Positions 39,193 to 48,368 of a stretch of DNA of 49,688 nucleotides are shown here, one piece after another. Under the pieces are notes generated by a model. The model did not search any database and was not told where the DNA came from. It worked only from the letters and a program-made list of their open reading frames with translations. Each line of letters starts with the position of its first letter. The first letter of the stretch is position 1. Both the position numbers and the translations under genes were made by a program. This DNA comes from a virus: the IMG/VR virus record IMGVR_UViG_3300036790_000126, positions 1-49,688 of that record. One strand, given 5' to 3'.

Positions 39193-39998
39193 CCGCGAAC
39201 GAACTTACTTATTTTGTAGTAACGGGTCAGTGGTATGACGTTGAATCCCCCAGCACATCAGGCTCAACGAATCAGCCTCAGTTCCTGGTGGTTTCTGCGT
39301 TTGTACAGTTCACCCCACGCCTGGCGCCGGGTGATATGGAGTACATCACCGACCTGGACCTCGGCGTGACTTTGGCTGCGCCCCATGGGTTGACAGCCAC
39401 GGCCTCCGGTACTGGTGGTTCGTTCGCCGCAGGAACCTACTTTTGGGTCATCACCGCAATCGACAGCAACGGTGAAACCACCAAATCCAACGAGGTACAA
39501 GCCGTCCTCACCGGCAGCACATCCTCCGTTGCGCTGTCGTGGGCGGTAGTGGATGATGCAACCGGCTACAACATCTACCGCGGCACCTCCACCACCAACG
39601 AAAACAAACTCATCACCACCATCAACTCAGGCACAACCCTCACCTACACAGACACCGGCACAGCAGGCACCACCGCCTCCGTCCCAGCCACGAACACAGC
39701 CGAACGCTCCGCGAACACATCCCTCGTCCTGGCGCCTGTGCTGGGCCGCATCTACAGCGGCGAACTGCAAACCATCAACCAAGCCGGCACACCCAACATC
39801 CAACTAGTAGCCAACAGCAGCGTCCTCGGCCTATCAAGCCTGATCTATGACGTGTCCTTCACCAACGTCGTGTACGCCAGCGCAGCACAAGTCCTCAAAA
39901 ACTTCGCTTTCACAGCACCCACCACAGCCAGCATCATCGACCTCAGCGACCCCGCACTCACACGCCTTGAATACAACCCCACCGAATGGACACAGTGA
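39189..39998 (+). CDS. Structural-type protein with FN3-like module
   Basis: 269 residues. A central TYFWVITAIDSNGETTKSNE, then ALSWAVVDDATGYNIYRGT, is a fibronectin III-like repeat common in phage surface proteins. The N- and C-terminal parts are beta-rich. It lies just upstream of the packaging genes and could be a head fibre, decoration or tail-associated protein. Starts in an ATGA overlap with the HNH gene. Confidence 0.65.
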   Translation: MTANELTYFVVTGQWYDVESPSTSGSTNQPQFLVVSAFVQFTPRLAPGDMEYITDLDLGVTLAAPHGLTATASGTGGSFAAGTYFWVITAIDSNGETTKSNEVQAVLTGSTSSVALSWAVVDDATGYNIYRGTSTTNENKLITTINSGTTLTYTDTGTAGTTASVPATNTAERSANTSLVLAPVLGRIYSGELQTINQAGTPNIQLVANSSVLGLSSLIYDVSFTNVVYASAAQVLKNFAFTAPTTASIIDLSDPALTRLEYNPTEWTQ

Positions 39999-40267
39999 GC
40001 CTGCCAGCACGAGCACGACAGGCGCTTTACGGCGATTACATAGCACTGGGCAGCAACAGCCTGCGCTCTAAGCATGCAGAGCGCACTGAAGCTGAGCGCA
40101 CGCTACGGCGTATAGATAGCGAAATCGAAGATCTTACTCAGCAGCGTAAACAACTTAATGAGCATGCCGTGGCAAGCGGAGAAGACTTCGATGCTGTGGA
40201 ACGAGAACAGCATCTGATTCGCGCTATGGATCGAGGAGAGTACGACCCAATGCGCAGCACCTGGTGA
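39995..40267 (+). CDS. Small coiled-coil protein
   Basis: About 90 residues from GTG 39995 (ATG 39986 also possible). A central coiled coil (ERTEAERTLRRIDSEIEDLT) and charged C-terminus. Overlaps the next GTG by 4 bases. Near packaging genes; unknown. Confidence 0.62.
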   Translation: MSLPARARQALYGDYIALGSNSLRSKHAERTEAERTLRRIDSEIEDLTQQRKQLNEHAVASGEDFDAVEREQHLIRAMDRGEYDPMRSTW

Positions 40268-40557
40268 AGACACGCTCTGACCGGCGCTACTCAGATGAGC
40301 GCGCCATGTTCAAAGGCGTAGCTAGACAGAACAACACCCCTTGTTGGTTATGCGGTAAGCCGATTGACTATGCAGCACCACCACAAACCCCGAACGCTTT
40401 CGAACTCGACCATGCACAACCACTATCCACGCACCCCGAGTTGGCGTACGAACCCACCAACTTCCGTGCATCACACAGCCTGTGCAACCGCCGGCGCGGC
40501 AACACCCACATCCCCACCACGGCGCGCCCCACCACCTGGATACCCGCCGTCTGGTAA
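40264..40557 (+). CDS. HNH endonuclease, packaging-associated
   Basis: 97 residues from GTG 40264. CWLCGKPIDYAAP, FELDHAQPLST and SHSLCNRRRGN give an HNH with zinc Cys. HNH proteins next to terminase in cos phages help cleave cos during packaging. Followed by the likely cos region. Confidence 0.87.
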   Translation: MKTRSDRRYSDERAMFKGVARQNNTPCWLCGKPIDYAAPPQTPNAFELDHAQPLSTHPELAYEPTNFRASHSLCNRRRGNTHIPTTARPTTWIPAVW

Positions 40558-40885
40558 CAAGGATGGACACCCTCCAGGAGGGTCACCCCTCCCAAACCAA
40601 CCCCCAACTATTCACGGTCACCATCCACGCCATTGCATAAACATGCACCCACAGATCCCGTGTCTAATAACGACGCCGACCAGCCCCAACCAACCCACCC
40701 CAAACAAGATCAACCACAAGCCCCTGACCAGCACAAACACGCAGGTAGGGGGAGGGAAAATCCCGGGAGGGAGAGGGCTCATCGGAGTCGAGGGCCCCCC
40801 GCTATTTTGATGCACACACTTTCAACGTCACTGTGTAATAAGCCGTGCATAGTATGCATTGGTTATGCGCCGGATTGAGCTGACT
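40558..40885 (+). other. Non-coding, strand-asymmetric region; probable cos
   Basis: About 300 bases lacking a convincing gene. It is C-rich on the plus strand, with an ACCCTCC-A-GGAGGGT palindrome near 40564-40580. A G-rich core around 40745-40800 (GGGGGAGGGAAAATCCCGGG) precedes a more AT-rich, promoter-like stretch (40800-40860, GTGTAATAAG and TAGTATGC). Its place between HNH and terminase small subunit matches cos in siphoviruses. Cohesive ends cannot be read from sequence alone. Confidence 0.5.
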
Positions 40886-41335
40886 ATGAACCGCTTTGAA
40901 CATGGAACGCGCCTGTCTTATCAGGCTGGTTGCCGCTGTGACCTGTGTAAAGAGGCGGAGTCTTCGTATAAGCGTGGTTTGCGGCAGCGGAAGCGTGAGG
41001 CTGTAGGGGTGGTTGGTGCACCGACGGTGTCGGCGTTGTCCCTGGTGTCCGGTGACGGCACTGTGACCCCTACCAGCGGGGATGCTTCGGTGGGTGCTGT
41101 TGAGGCTGCGGTGGCGCTGGAGATTGAGGGTTTGGGCGCTGATCGGGGGGGTTTGAAGCAGACGGTGTTGGCGTTGGCCCGGATTATGGATAATCCGAAG
41201 GCTACGAGTACTCAGCCGGCAGCTGCGGCGAAGTTGGCGGACATGTTGGAGACGTTGCGGAAGTCGACGGATGGCCGGAAGTCGAAGCTGGGTTCGGTTA
41301 GGTCTATGACCAGCAGAAACGCTAAAACGGGTTAG
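40886..41335 (+). CDS. Terminase small subunit (putative)
   Basis: 149 residues from ATG 40886 (upstream in-frame starts exist at 40859). FEHGTRLSYQAGCRCDLCKE, then AESSYKRGLRQRKRE and a C-terminal TQPAAAAKLADMLETLRKS helix are typical of actinobacteriophage small terminases. It would recognise the packaging site just upstream. The large subunit follows after a three-gene interruption. Confidence 0.72.
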   Translation: MNRFEHGTRLSYQAGCRCDLCKEAESSYKRGLRQRKREAVGVVGAPTVSALSLVSGDGTVTPTSGDASVGAVEAAVALEIEGLGADRGGLKQTVLALARIMDNPKATSTQPAAAAKLADMLETLRKSTDGRKSKLGSVRSMTSRNAKTG

Positions 41336-41610
41336 TGCAGGGTGTCGGGGCAGATGTTGTGTTGTGCTGCGTCGATGATGGAGTCAGCCCACGGTTGTTG
41401 GACGATCAGGAATTGGTTTGCGGGGGGTCGGCCTTTGCCGGCGTGTAGGTAGTCGCATACTGCGTAGCCCATTTTGATTTCTTGTCTAGGTCCGACGATG
41501 GCTAGGACGCCGTGGGCGTTTAGGTCGTTGATGTAGGTTTGGTCGTCGGCGTGTGCTGTGGGTGCGACCAGCGCAAACGCGGCACCTAGTAGGGGAATTA
41601 GTAGCCTCAT
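41332..41610 (-). CDS. Secreted DUF732 protein
   Basis: 92 residues from ATG 41610. A signal peptide MRLLIPLLGAAFALVAPTAHA-like start (cleavage after AHA) is followed by DDQTYINDLNAHGVLAIVGP, a Cys (AVCDYLHAGKG) and a C-terminal NICPD Cys, the typical DUF732 pattern. Leftward, opposite its late-gene neighbours. Probably a moron expressed from the prophage. Confidence 0.85.
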   Translation of the reverse strand: MRLLIPLLGAAFALVAPTAHADDQTYINDLNAHGVLAIVGPRQEIKMGYAVCDYLHAGKGRPPANQFLIVQQPWADSIIDAAQHNICPDTLH

Positions 41611-42149
41611 CGGTTTCCGTTCGGGGGGCAGTAGACCTCTTGCGCGGTGGCCACGAAGGTGGCCTGCGTTTTCAGGTTGGTTCCCGGGGTACTTCTGACC
41701 GAGGCTTCGGCGATTTGCGGGGCGGTATAGCCCTGGGATAGCAGATCGCATACGTTGTGGCCGCCGTTGAGGACAAGGGGTGGAGAGACGACGACGACGT
41801 CGCGTTGTTTGAGTAGCGCGATGAACCGCTCGTCGGGGCTCTGCGGCTGGACCGGGGGCGACGGTATGATCACCGGTTTTACCGGCGCAGGGTTTGCTGA
41901 CTGCGTGACCTGGGGTTTTGCGGGTGCGACCAGCGGTTTTCCAGCACTTTGCGGCCACGCCAAAAACGTGCCGGCCCCGATCGCCGCGCAGGCCGCTGTC
42001 ACAGCCACAGCTGTGGGGAGTTTCCAGCTCCGTGACGGCTGGTAGGCGATGACGGTGGGCGCATCGTCAGCTTGTGACCAGGCGTGAATGGACTGGGTTT
42101 CGTCTTCGACGACGTCGGCGGCCTGGGTGGGGTCGAGCATGAGTGTCAT
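41607..42149 (-). CDS. Membrane-anchored DUF732 protein
   Basis: 180 residues. N-terminal cytoplasmic part, one TM (AVAVTAACAAIGAGTFLAWP), a Pro-rich linker, then a DUF732 domain (DERFIALLKQRDVVVVSPPL, NVCDLLSQGYTAPQIA, VYCPP). It overlaps the secreted DUF732 gene by 4 bases, so both form one leftward transcript. Layout is like chromosomal mycobacterial DUF732 membrane proteins. Confidence 0.84.
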   Translation of the reverse strand: MTLMLDPTQAADVVEDETQSIHAWSQADDAPTVIAYQPSRSWKLPTAVAVTAACAAIGAGTFLAWPQSAGKPLVAPAKPQVTQSANPAPVKPVIIPSPPVQPQSPDERFIALLKQRDVVVVSPPLVLNGGHNVCDLLSQGYTAPQIAEASVRSTPGTNLKTQATFVATAQEVYCPPNGNR

Positions 42150-42229
42150 AGTGCCATTAACCGCCGGTCACACGCTTAAGTTCCACATTTCTACTGCCTG
42201 TTCCCTGTGAGTTTGTCGAAAGGTTCCTG
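42150..42229 (-). promoter_or_regulatory. Likely promoter region of DUF732 pair
   Basis: 80 bases between divergent genes (rightward 42230, leftward 42149). A promoter for the leftward pair must lie here or overlap the neighbouring gene; TTAATG (complement of 42156-42161) is a weak -10 candidate. No clear -35. Confidence 0.35.
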
Positions 42230-42505
42230 ATGGCCAACCAGAGTTACGCGCAGGCCACCGTAACGGTGGGAACCACAGCCACGAAAGTGTGCACGGTCCC
42301 CGCAGAAAACGATGATGTTCTCGTCTACTGCAGCGCCATAACCGTCTTTGGTGGCCCGTCTGTGACCGCTACCGGGGCGACTGCAGGGATTACGGCTCCC
42401 ATTGGCCTGACGCACATCCCGTCTGTGGGTGGCGTGGTGCATGACCTGTATGCGATTGTCGCATCCTCCACCAGCTCCGTGTCGTACCTCTATCCCGCGG
42501 TGTGA
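42230..42505 (+). CDS. Small structural-type protein
   Basis: 91 residues, beta-rich and Val/Thr/Ala-rich (YAQATVTVGTTATKVCTVPA). A good GAAAGGTTCCTG site. Similar small genes are seen near terminase genes in mycobacteriophages and may be head decoration proteins. Overlaps the terminase start. Confidence 0.65.
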   Translation: MANQSYAQATVTVGTTATKVCTVPAENDDVLVYCSAITVFGGPSVTATGATAGITAPIGLTHIPSVGGVVHDLYAIVASSTSSVSYLYPAV

Positions 42506-44064
42506 TCAAGGGCTGTGAGACGCCGCGCATCTATACCGAACCGCGGCGCGAACTCACCGAAGCAACAACCCACGGGTTCGCGTGTATCGCGTTTGCTGAA
42601 CAAATCCTTGAGATAAAGCTTTTCCCCTGGCAAAAGTGGCTCCTGATCCACGGCCTCGAACTGGACGACAGCGGTTTGTATAAAAACCGCACGAATGTGG
42701 TGGTCGTCGGACGCCAGAACGGCAAAAGCCTGTTGATGGTGGTTTTGGCGTTGTGGCACATCTACGCCCTCGACTCTAAAAAGGTTATTGCCACCGCGCA
42801 GGATCTATCTCGGGCTGAGGAGTCCTGGGAAGACGCCGTCGAATGGGCGATGACCAACGATGAACTCGAACCGTTAATTGCTGGGACTGGGGATCGGGAT
42901 CGGGCCGGCGTTAAACGCGGCCACCCCAAACGTCTCATTCTTGATACGGGCTGCGAATACCGTGTGGCCTCCGCGTCGAGGCGGGGTGGTAGGGGTTTCT
43001 CGGGGGACCTGATTTTGATGGACGAGTTGCAGGAGCATCAAGCCTGGGATTCGTGGGCTGCGGTGACGAAAACGACGATGGCCCGCCCCAAAGCGCAGGT
43101 GTGGGCGTTCGCCAACGCCGGCGATTTGCAGTCCGTGGTCCTACGGCATTTAAGGGCTAAGGCGCACCGGGATTTGGGTTGGCCTGACGGCGACGCCGAT
43201 AAAAGCATCCTCGACGAATCCGATGAGGGTATCGCGGCCCTTCTCGAAAGCGTTGGTCAAGTCGCCTCGGGTTTTTACGAATGGTCCGCCCCGCCTACAT
43301 CGCCGCGAACAGACATGGCGGCTCTGGCGCAGGCTAATCCGGCGATGAACCACACCGACATTGTTGATGACTGCGTCACTGAGCGGGCGTTGATTCACGC
43401 TTTGGCGGAGGATCCGGCCGCGGTTTTTGATAAGGAATGCCGCTGCATCTGGGTCGCCTCCTCCGATGGGGGCCCGTTCCCGTCCGAAGCATGGTCGGAC
43501 ACCGGCGACACTGCCGCCAATGTTGGTGCAGGCTCCTCGAGTTCGGTGTGTGTGGAAATCGACGTCGACCGCTCAAGAGCCTATCTAGCCCGCGCCACCA
43601 TGGATATGCAGGGCAAACCCGTGTTTGGTGTGTGGGAAGACAAACCCGGCACCGACTGGATTATTCCGTTCCTCAAAAAGCACCGGTCCAGATTCAACGG
43701 GGTTGTGGTGAGGATCGGGTCACGGATTCCCGCAGCCTCTCTTGCGGCGGAGATTGAAGAAGCTGGGCTGCCGTTCATCAAATGGCAAGCCACCGAAGTT
43801 GCTGCGGCGCACGGGCAGATGTTCGACGCATTGAAAGACCGCCGCATAAGGCATTTACCGCACCCGGGCATGGATTCGGCAGCTACTACCGCCGCAACGA
43901 AAGTCGGGCCCGAAGGCGGATGGGTACTGGACCCCCTCAAGTCCCCCACCGACACCGCCCCGTTGATGGCCGCTATCGGCGCGGTGTGGGGTTTGCAGAA
44001 CCTCCCCGACGACAGACCAAGCATCTATTCGATGGCCGACGGCCCCGATGTTCTAGTCCTGTAA
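42502..44064 (+). CDS. Terminase large subunit
   Basis: 520 residues from GTG 42502. Walker A VVGRQNGKS (about 69-76) and Walker B LILMDELQEH (about 170) show the packaging ATPase. The C-terminal VCVEIDVDRSRAYLA starts the RNase H-like nuclease domain, with PHPGMDSAATTAATKVG late. It packages DNA into the prohead. Confidence 0.93.
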   Translation: MIKGCETPRIYTEPRRELTEATTHGFACIAFAEQILEIKLFPWQKWLLIHGLELDDSGLYKNRTNVVVVGRQNGKSLLMVVLALWHIYALDSKKVIATAQDLSRAEESWEDAVEWAMTNDELEPLIAGTGDRDRAGVKRGHPKRLILDTGCEYRVASASRRGGRGFSGDLILMDELQEHQAWDSWAAVTKTTMARPKAQVWAFANAGDLQSVVLRHLRAKAHRDLGWPDGDADKSILDESDEGIAALLESVGQVASGFYEWSAPPTSPRTDMAALAQANPAMNHTDIVDDCVTERALIHALAEDPAAVFDKECRCIWVASSDGGPFPSEAWSDTGDTAANVGAGSSSSVCVEIDVDRSRAYLARATMDMQGKPVFGVWEDKPGTDWIIPFLKKHRSRFNGVVVRIGSRIPAASLAAEIEEAGLPFIKWQATEVAAAHGQMFDALKDRRIRHLPHPGMDSAATTAATKVGPEGGWVLDPLKSPTDTAPLMAAIGAVWGLQNLPDDRPSIYSMADGPDVLVL

Positions 44065-44077
44065 AGGAAACCGCTAC

Positions 44078-44311
44078 GTGTTCAGCCGCGATGATGCCCC
44101 CGTTCTCGACAAGGTTCTGCGGCGCCGCGTCGCCCTGAACACTGTCGATGGGGAAACGTTGTTCACCGGGCGCCTGGCTGAATACGACTCTGAAACCTAT
44201 GTCCTTGAGGACTGCCAAACCGTCCCGGCTCCCGGGGAAATCCCCAACCCGATCAAAGGGCGCCAGTACGTGGACCGTATTCACGGCTTCCTCACGGAAC
44301 TGCCCACATGA
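44078..44311 (+). CDS. Small protein between terminase and portal
   Basis: 77 residues from GTG 44078 with an AAAGGAAA site. Beta-rich: LFTGRLAEYDSETYVLEDCQ. Proteins of this type lie before the portal in mycobacteriophages (head-assembly accessory); unknown. Overlaps the portal start. Confidence 0.68.
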   Translation: MFSRDDAPVLDKVLRRRVALNTVDGETLFTGRLAEYDSETYVLEDCQTVPAPGEIPNPIKGRQYVDRIHGFLTELPT

Positions 44312-45774
44312 TCCTGGAAAACGGCTCTAACATGCCGCTGGCCCCCCAGGCGTTCGCGGAAACAGCCCCCCAATTCTGGCCCTCCTATTTTGTGCCCCGC
44401 CTGGGCCTGTCTTTGGAGGATGCGTTCGCCTCTTACGGGACTCTGTATAGAACACAGCCGTGGGTGTATGCCGCAGTCCGCAAAGTTTCCCGGTCGATCG
44501 CCCGGTTGGGGGCGGCGGTGTGGGACCAGTCCCCCAAAACCGGGCAAGAACTCGACCTGGATGGCCCGTTCGCCCAGTTGATCGCCGACCCGTGCCCCAC
44601 TATGTCGCCCTCCGCGTTTTGGGAATGGACCGGGGCCACGATTGAGGTGTACGGCGAAACCTACTGGATCAAACTCCGTGAGGGCCGCGGCAACCAGGTC
44701 ACCGGCTTCGTCCCCATGCACCCCTCCCTGTTGCAGATCTTCCGCGACACCGGGGGAGAAGAGGCTTACCGCTTCTTGGGCCGGCCGGGGGTGGTGTTCT
44801 CCCGCGCCGACATCGTCCCCTTCCGCGAGTTCAACCCCGACGGCGTCATGCGCGGCGTCAGTCGTTTGGAGCCGCTGCGGTCCACGCTGATGAATGAAGA
44901 CAGTGCCAGGCGTTCGATGGCGGCGACCTGGAAAAACGGCACCGTCATCACAGGTGTTATCGAGAGTGCGCGTGAACTAGGAACTCTTGGGCGCCAACGG
45001 GTCAAGATGGGCTTCCAGTCCGAGCACCAAGGCACCGGGAACCATGGGCGCGTTCCGGTGCTCGAGGACGGTGTCACCTTCAAGCCGATAGACCCGTCCA
45101 AAGCGATCGACATGGCCTACCTCGAAGCCCGCCAACTCAACCGCGAAGAAGTCTGCGGCGTCATGGATTTACCCCCGTCGTCGTTGCAGATCATGGATCA
45201 TGCCACGTTCTCCAACATCACCGAGAACATGCGCTCCCTCTATAGGGATTCGATGGCCCCCCGCATCGAGTTCATTGAGTCGGTCATCAATTGGGAGGTT
45301 GGTCGGGAGTTCAACGGCCCCAAGGTGATGAAGTTCGCTGTCGCCGAAGTCCTTAGAGGCGCATTCGAACAACGCGCCCAAGCGGTCGCCCAGCTGGTGC
45401 AGGGCGGTGTGATGACCCCCGCCGAAGCCCGCCAATACTTCGATCTGAACGTTGCCGGGCCCGAAGCCGACAAGCTGTACGCCAACCAGGCTTTGGTGCC
45501 TCTCGGGTCGAATCCGAGCCTCCAAGAAGGACCCTCGGACAGCCCCGCCGTCAACGGAGACGACGGGGCCAGCACCCACGTCCCCGCGTTGAACAGTGCC
45601 GGCGGAACGAATGTTCCAAGCCCAGCCGCGCAGAAGCATGCAAGGGAAATGTCCGGACTGTTGGGGCGCGGCCGCACCCTGCAACAGGCAGCTAGGGAAC
45701 AAATCAACAAAACCGGCGACCAAGACGGCGTGCGTGAGGCGTGCGAGTTCCTGCTAGAGAGGCGAATCGCGTAA
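44308..45774 (+). CDS. HK97-type portal protein
   Basis: 488 residues. TQPWVYAAVRKVSRSIARLG, ATIEVYGETYWIKL, LARQL-like AYLEARQLNREEVCGVMDLP and SLQIMDHATFSNITENMRSL are characteristic of HK97-family portals. It forms the dodecameric DNA channel at one capsid vertex. The C-terminal 90 residues are Gly/Ser/Ala-rich. Confidence 0.92.
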   Translation: MILENGSNMPLAPQAFAETAPQFWPSYFVPRLGLSLEDAFASYGTLYRTQPWVYAAVRKVSRSIARLGAAVWDQSPKTGQELDLDGPFAQLIADPCPTMSPSAFWEWTGATIEVYGETYWIKLREGRGNQVTGFVPMHPSLLQIFRDTGGEEAYRFLGRPGVVFSRADIVPFREFNPDGVMRGVSRLEPLRSTLMNEDSARRSMAATWKNGTVITGVIESARELGTLGRQRVKMGFQSEHQGTGNHGRVPVLEDGVTFKPIDPSKAIDMAYLEARQLNREEVCGVMDLPPSSLQIMDHATFSNITENMRSLYRDSMAPRIEFIESVINWEVGREFNGPKVMKFAVAEVLRGAFEQRAQAVAQLVQGGVMTPAEARQYFDLNVAGPEADKLYANQALVPLGSNPSLQEGPSDSPAVNGDDGASTHVPALNSAGGTNVPSPAAQKHAREMSGLLGRGRTLQQAAREQINKTGDQDGVREACEFLLERRIA

Positions 45775-46673
45775 TGAACGTGGTGACCAAGAGCGTTGAA
45801 GCAGCGGTCAAACCCGTTGAATCCGAGAACCCCAACGGGGAATTCGAGGTAATTCTGTCGACCGAATCGATGGACCGGGACGACGAAAACCTTTGGGCTG
45901 ACGAATGGAAGCAGCCCCTTCCCGCCCGCATTCACATCGACGGCGACCACGGCCGCAGCCTTGAGAAGACCGTCGGCAGTGCGGTACCGAGCATCGAAGG
46001 TAACCGCATGATCGGCAAAGGCGCCTACGCGGGAACCCCGTACGCGCAGATGGTCCGCCAGTTAGTCAACGAGGGCCACGTCAACTCCATGTCCGTCACC
46101 TACGCCGAAAGCAAGAACCAGAAAAGCGGCGGCACGCAGCGGGAACTGTTGAACGCCGCCTTCGTGGCGATCCCCGCGAACCCAGAAGCTGTTGTGTTGG
46201 CGTCGAAGTCAGCGAAGCTTGAGGACAAAGCAGACGGCGGCATGTCAGCGAGCGGGGATAACCCGGATGTGAAGCACGACGACATGGTCCAGGCCATCCA
46301 TGACGCCGCCTGCCATCTAGGCGCGCAGTGTGCCAATGAGATCGAAGCCGACCCCGGCACCGCAGACGGTGCCAACAAGAATTGGAAATGGCCAGGATGG
46401 GCAGATCCAAATCTGACACCCGCCGAGAACGCAGTGAAGCGCATTCGGAGCCTAACGGGGGATACCGACCCAGAAACTTCCAGCGATAAAGCTGGGACGC
46501 CGCAGGAATCCGCTGAGGAATCCGCCGCCGCTGAAACCGCCGAGAAATCCGCCGTTTCCGCCGCCGCCGAGGAATCCGCCGACGACACGGCACAAGAGCA
46601 ACGAGCCCGCAGGGCCCGCTCGCTCGCCTTCCTAACCAAGCAATCTTCCTTTAGGAGTAATCATGCCCAGTAA
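45774..46673 (+). CDS. Capsid maturation protease with acidic C-terminal region
   Basis: 299 residues from ATG 45774, overlapping the portal stop. GEFEVILSTESMDRDDENLW, then HIDGDHGRSLEKTVGSA (His) and GHVNSMSVTYAESKN (Ser) fit HK97 prohead protease. Residues 190-300 are a separate hydrophilic region with repeated ESAEESAAAETAEKSA, likely scaffold-like. It overlaps the capsid gene by 11 bases. Confidence 0.87.
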   Translation: MNVVTKSVEAAVKPVESENPNGEFEVILSTESMDRDDENLWADEWKQPLPARIHIDGDHGRSLEKTVGSAVPSIEGNRMIGKGAYAGTPYAQMVRQLVNEGHVNSMSVTYAESKNQKSGGTQRELLNAAFVAIPANPEAVVLASKSAKLEDKADGGMSASGDNPDVKHDDMVQAIHDAACHLGAQCANEIEADPGTADGANKNWKWPGWADPNLTPAENAVKRIRSLTGDTDPETSSDKAGTPQESAEESAAAETAEKSAVSAAAEESADDTAQEQRARRARSLAFLTKQSSFRSNHAQ

Positions 46674-48117
46674 GGGTGCATTAGCGCAGCGCAGCGAAGA
46701 GCTGCGGCGCGAAGTAATCGAGAAAACCAAAGCGTTCGAAGACGATTCGATCAACGCTCAAGAGTTCGACTCCTTCATGGACAAGGCCGAGAAGGAAAAC
46801 ACCGACCTTGAGACGGCGATCCGAACCTACAGCAAAGCGCTGGGGTTCACCGGTTCTGCCGACCCCAACCCCAACGGCGATTCCGCTGACGTGCAGATCC
46901 CGGATCACCTGAAGAAGTATCAGGAGGGATTCTCCCGCATCAAAGCAGCCGCCGACCCGCAGAGCCGCCGCCAGGAAGCGGTCAGTTTCGAGTTCGGTTT
47001 GAAGAACGCCGCCGACGCCATCCGCATGAAAACCCAAGGTGTGACCGGCCTGTCTGGTGACGCCGCCAGCGGCACTTCAACCCCGGCCGCGCTGTCCGCC
47101 AACACATACTTCCTGACTGGTACTGCGGGCCCGTTCATCGCACCCGAGTTCATCCCGCAGATCGTTGACCTGAGGTTCTACGAAAACATCATTGCTAGCC
47201 TCATTCCTAGCTACGCCTGCGACTCGCCAGTTGTGACGTATGTGCGGGAATCGGCGTGGACCAACAACGCTGCAGCTGTGAATGAAGGTGCTACCAAACC
47301 AACTTCGACTCACAGCTTCCAGCGCTATACAGAGCAAGTCGGAAAGCTAGCAAATCTGGAAAGAGTAACTGACGAGCTGATACAGGATGCCGGCCTCGTA
47401 TGGTCACTCATACAACAGAGGCTCGTGATGGGGGTTCAGCGTGAGGAAGAAGTTCAACTCCTCGCTGGCGCCGGCTACCCGGGTGTGAACGGAATCCTGA
47501 ACCGCACCGCCGGGTTCACCGCACCCCAGACGATCTCCGCGGTCACCAACCTGGCTGTCCCCACCGCGGGCACCGCCGGTTTGGGCGCCACCAACGCGAC
47601 CGTCGCCTCCGTGGTCCCGGGGCGTGCCATCGTCGGCACGGGCTCTACCGGCACCGCTCCCACTGGTGTTCAGATCGCTGAGGGAGTCCTACAGGCCATC
47701 ACCGATATTCGGGTGTTGCACTTCTTCGAACCCGACGCCGTCGTGATGAACCCGCAGGACTACCTGACCGTCCGTCTCGCCAAGGATCTCAACAACCAGT
47801 ACTACGGCGGATCCATGTACGGGCGTGACTACGGCTGGAACCAAGCCGAAGGCACCCCCGAAGCAGTGTCGGTGTTCGGCCTGTGGGGCAAGAAAGTTGT
47901 TGCCACACCAGCCATGCCGCAGGGCTACATCCTCGTCGGCGACTTCGCCGGCTGGAACCGCGTCCTACGCCGCGGAGGTTTGCGGGTCGACATGACCAAC
48001 ACCAACGGCACAGACTTCGAGCAAAACCTGTGGACGGCGCGCGCGGAGGAAAGAATCGGCCTAATGGTCGAGCGCCCTGAGCTTTTCGAGCTTTTGGTGC
48101 TGCAGAACGCCTCGTAA
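46663..48117 (+). CDS. Major capsid protein (HK97 fold)
   Basis: 484 residues. An N-terminal coiled-coil delta/scaffold region (to about residue 125) precedes the mature capsid. FIAPEFIPQIVDLRFYENII, then ANLERVTDELIQDAGLVW and WTARAEERIGLMVERPELF are capsid hallmarks. Mature protein would begin after protease cleavage. Confidence 0.93.
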   Translation: MPSKGALAQRSEELRREVIEKTKAFEDDSINAQEFDSFMDKAEKENTDLETAIRTYSKALGFTGSADPNPNGDSADVQIPDHLKKYQEGFSRIKAAADPQSRRQEAVSFEFGLKNAADAIRMKTQGVTGLSGDAASGTSTPAALSANTYFLTGTAGPFIAPEFIPQIVDLRFYENIIASLIPSYACDSPVVTYVRESAWTNNAAAVNEGATKPTSTHSFQRYTEQVGKLANLERVTDELIQDAGLVWSLIQQRLVMGVQREEEVQLLAGAGYPGVNGILNRTAGFTAPQTISAVTNLAVPTAGTAGLGATNATVASVVPGRAIVGTGSTGTAPTGVQIAEGVLQAITDIRVLHFFEPDAVVMNPQDYLTVRLAKDLNNQYYGGSMYGRDYGWNQAEGTPEAVSVFGLWGKKVVATPAMPQGYILVGDFAGWNRVLRRGGLRVDMTNTNGTDFEQNLWTARAEERIGLMVERPELFELLVLQNAS

Positions 48118-48119
48118 TC

Positions 48120-48164
48120 AGCAAACTAACCTGGGGCGTAGCGATCCTGCGCCCCAGGTTTGCT
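48120..48164 (+). terminator. Long hairpin after capsid gene
   Basis: CCTGGGGCG / CGCCCCAGG (48130-48138 and 48150-48158) with an outer AGCAAA/TTTGCT pair. No U-run follows. It may be a partial terminator that raises capsid expression relative to downstream genes, or an RNA stabiliser. Confidence 0.72.
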
Positions 48165-48182
48165 AACCCTTGAGGAGAAATC

Positions 48183-48368
48183 ATGGGCCATACCACGCGA
48201 ATCTCTGACTACGAGTGGGACCGCGGCGACGGCGCCAAGGAAGTCCCGGAGGGCTACGACCCCCGCGACGAGAAACCCACAACTAAGGCGAAAGTCGTTG
48301 AGCCTGAGGACGACAAGCCGGTGTCCACCACCCGGACAGCTAAGACGAAGGACGTCAAGGACAAGTGA
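48183..48368 (+). CDS. Small hydrophilic head-region protein
   Basis: 61 residues, very charged (VVEPEDDKPVSTTRTAKTKD), with a strong GAGGAGAAAT site. Such proteins follow capsid genes in many siphoviruses; perhaps a decoration or assembly factor. GTGA overlap with the next gene. Confidence 0.7.
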   Translation: MGHTTRISDYEWDRGDGAKEVPEGYDPRDEKPTTKAKVVEPEDDKPVSTTRTAKTKDVKDK

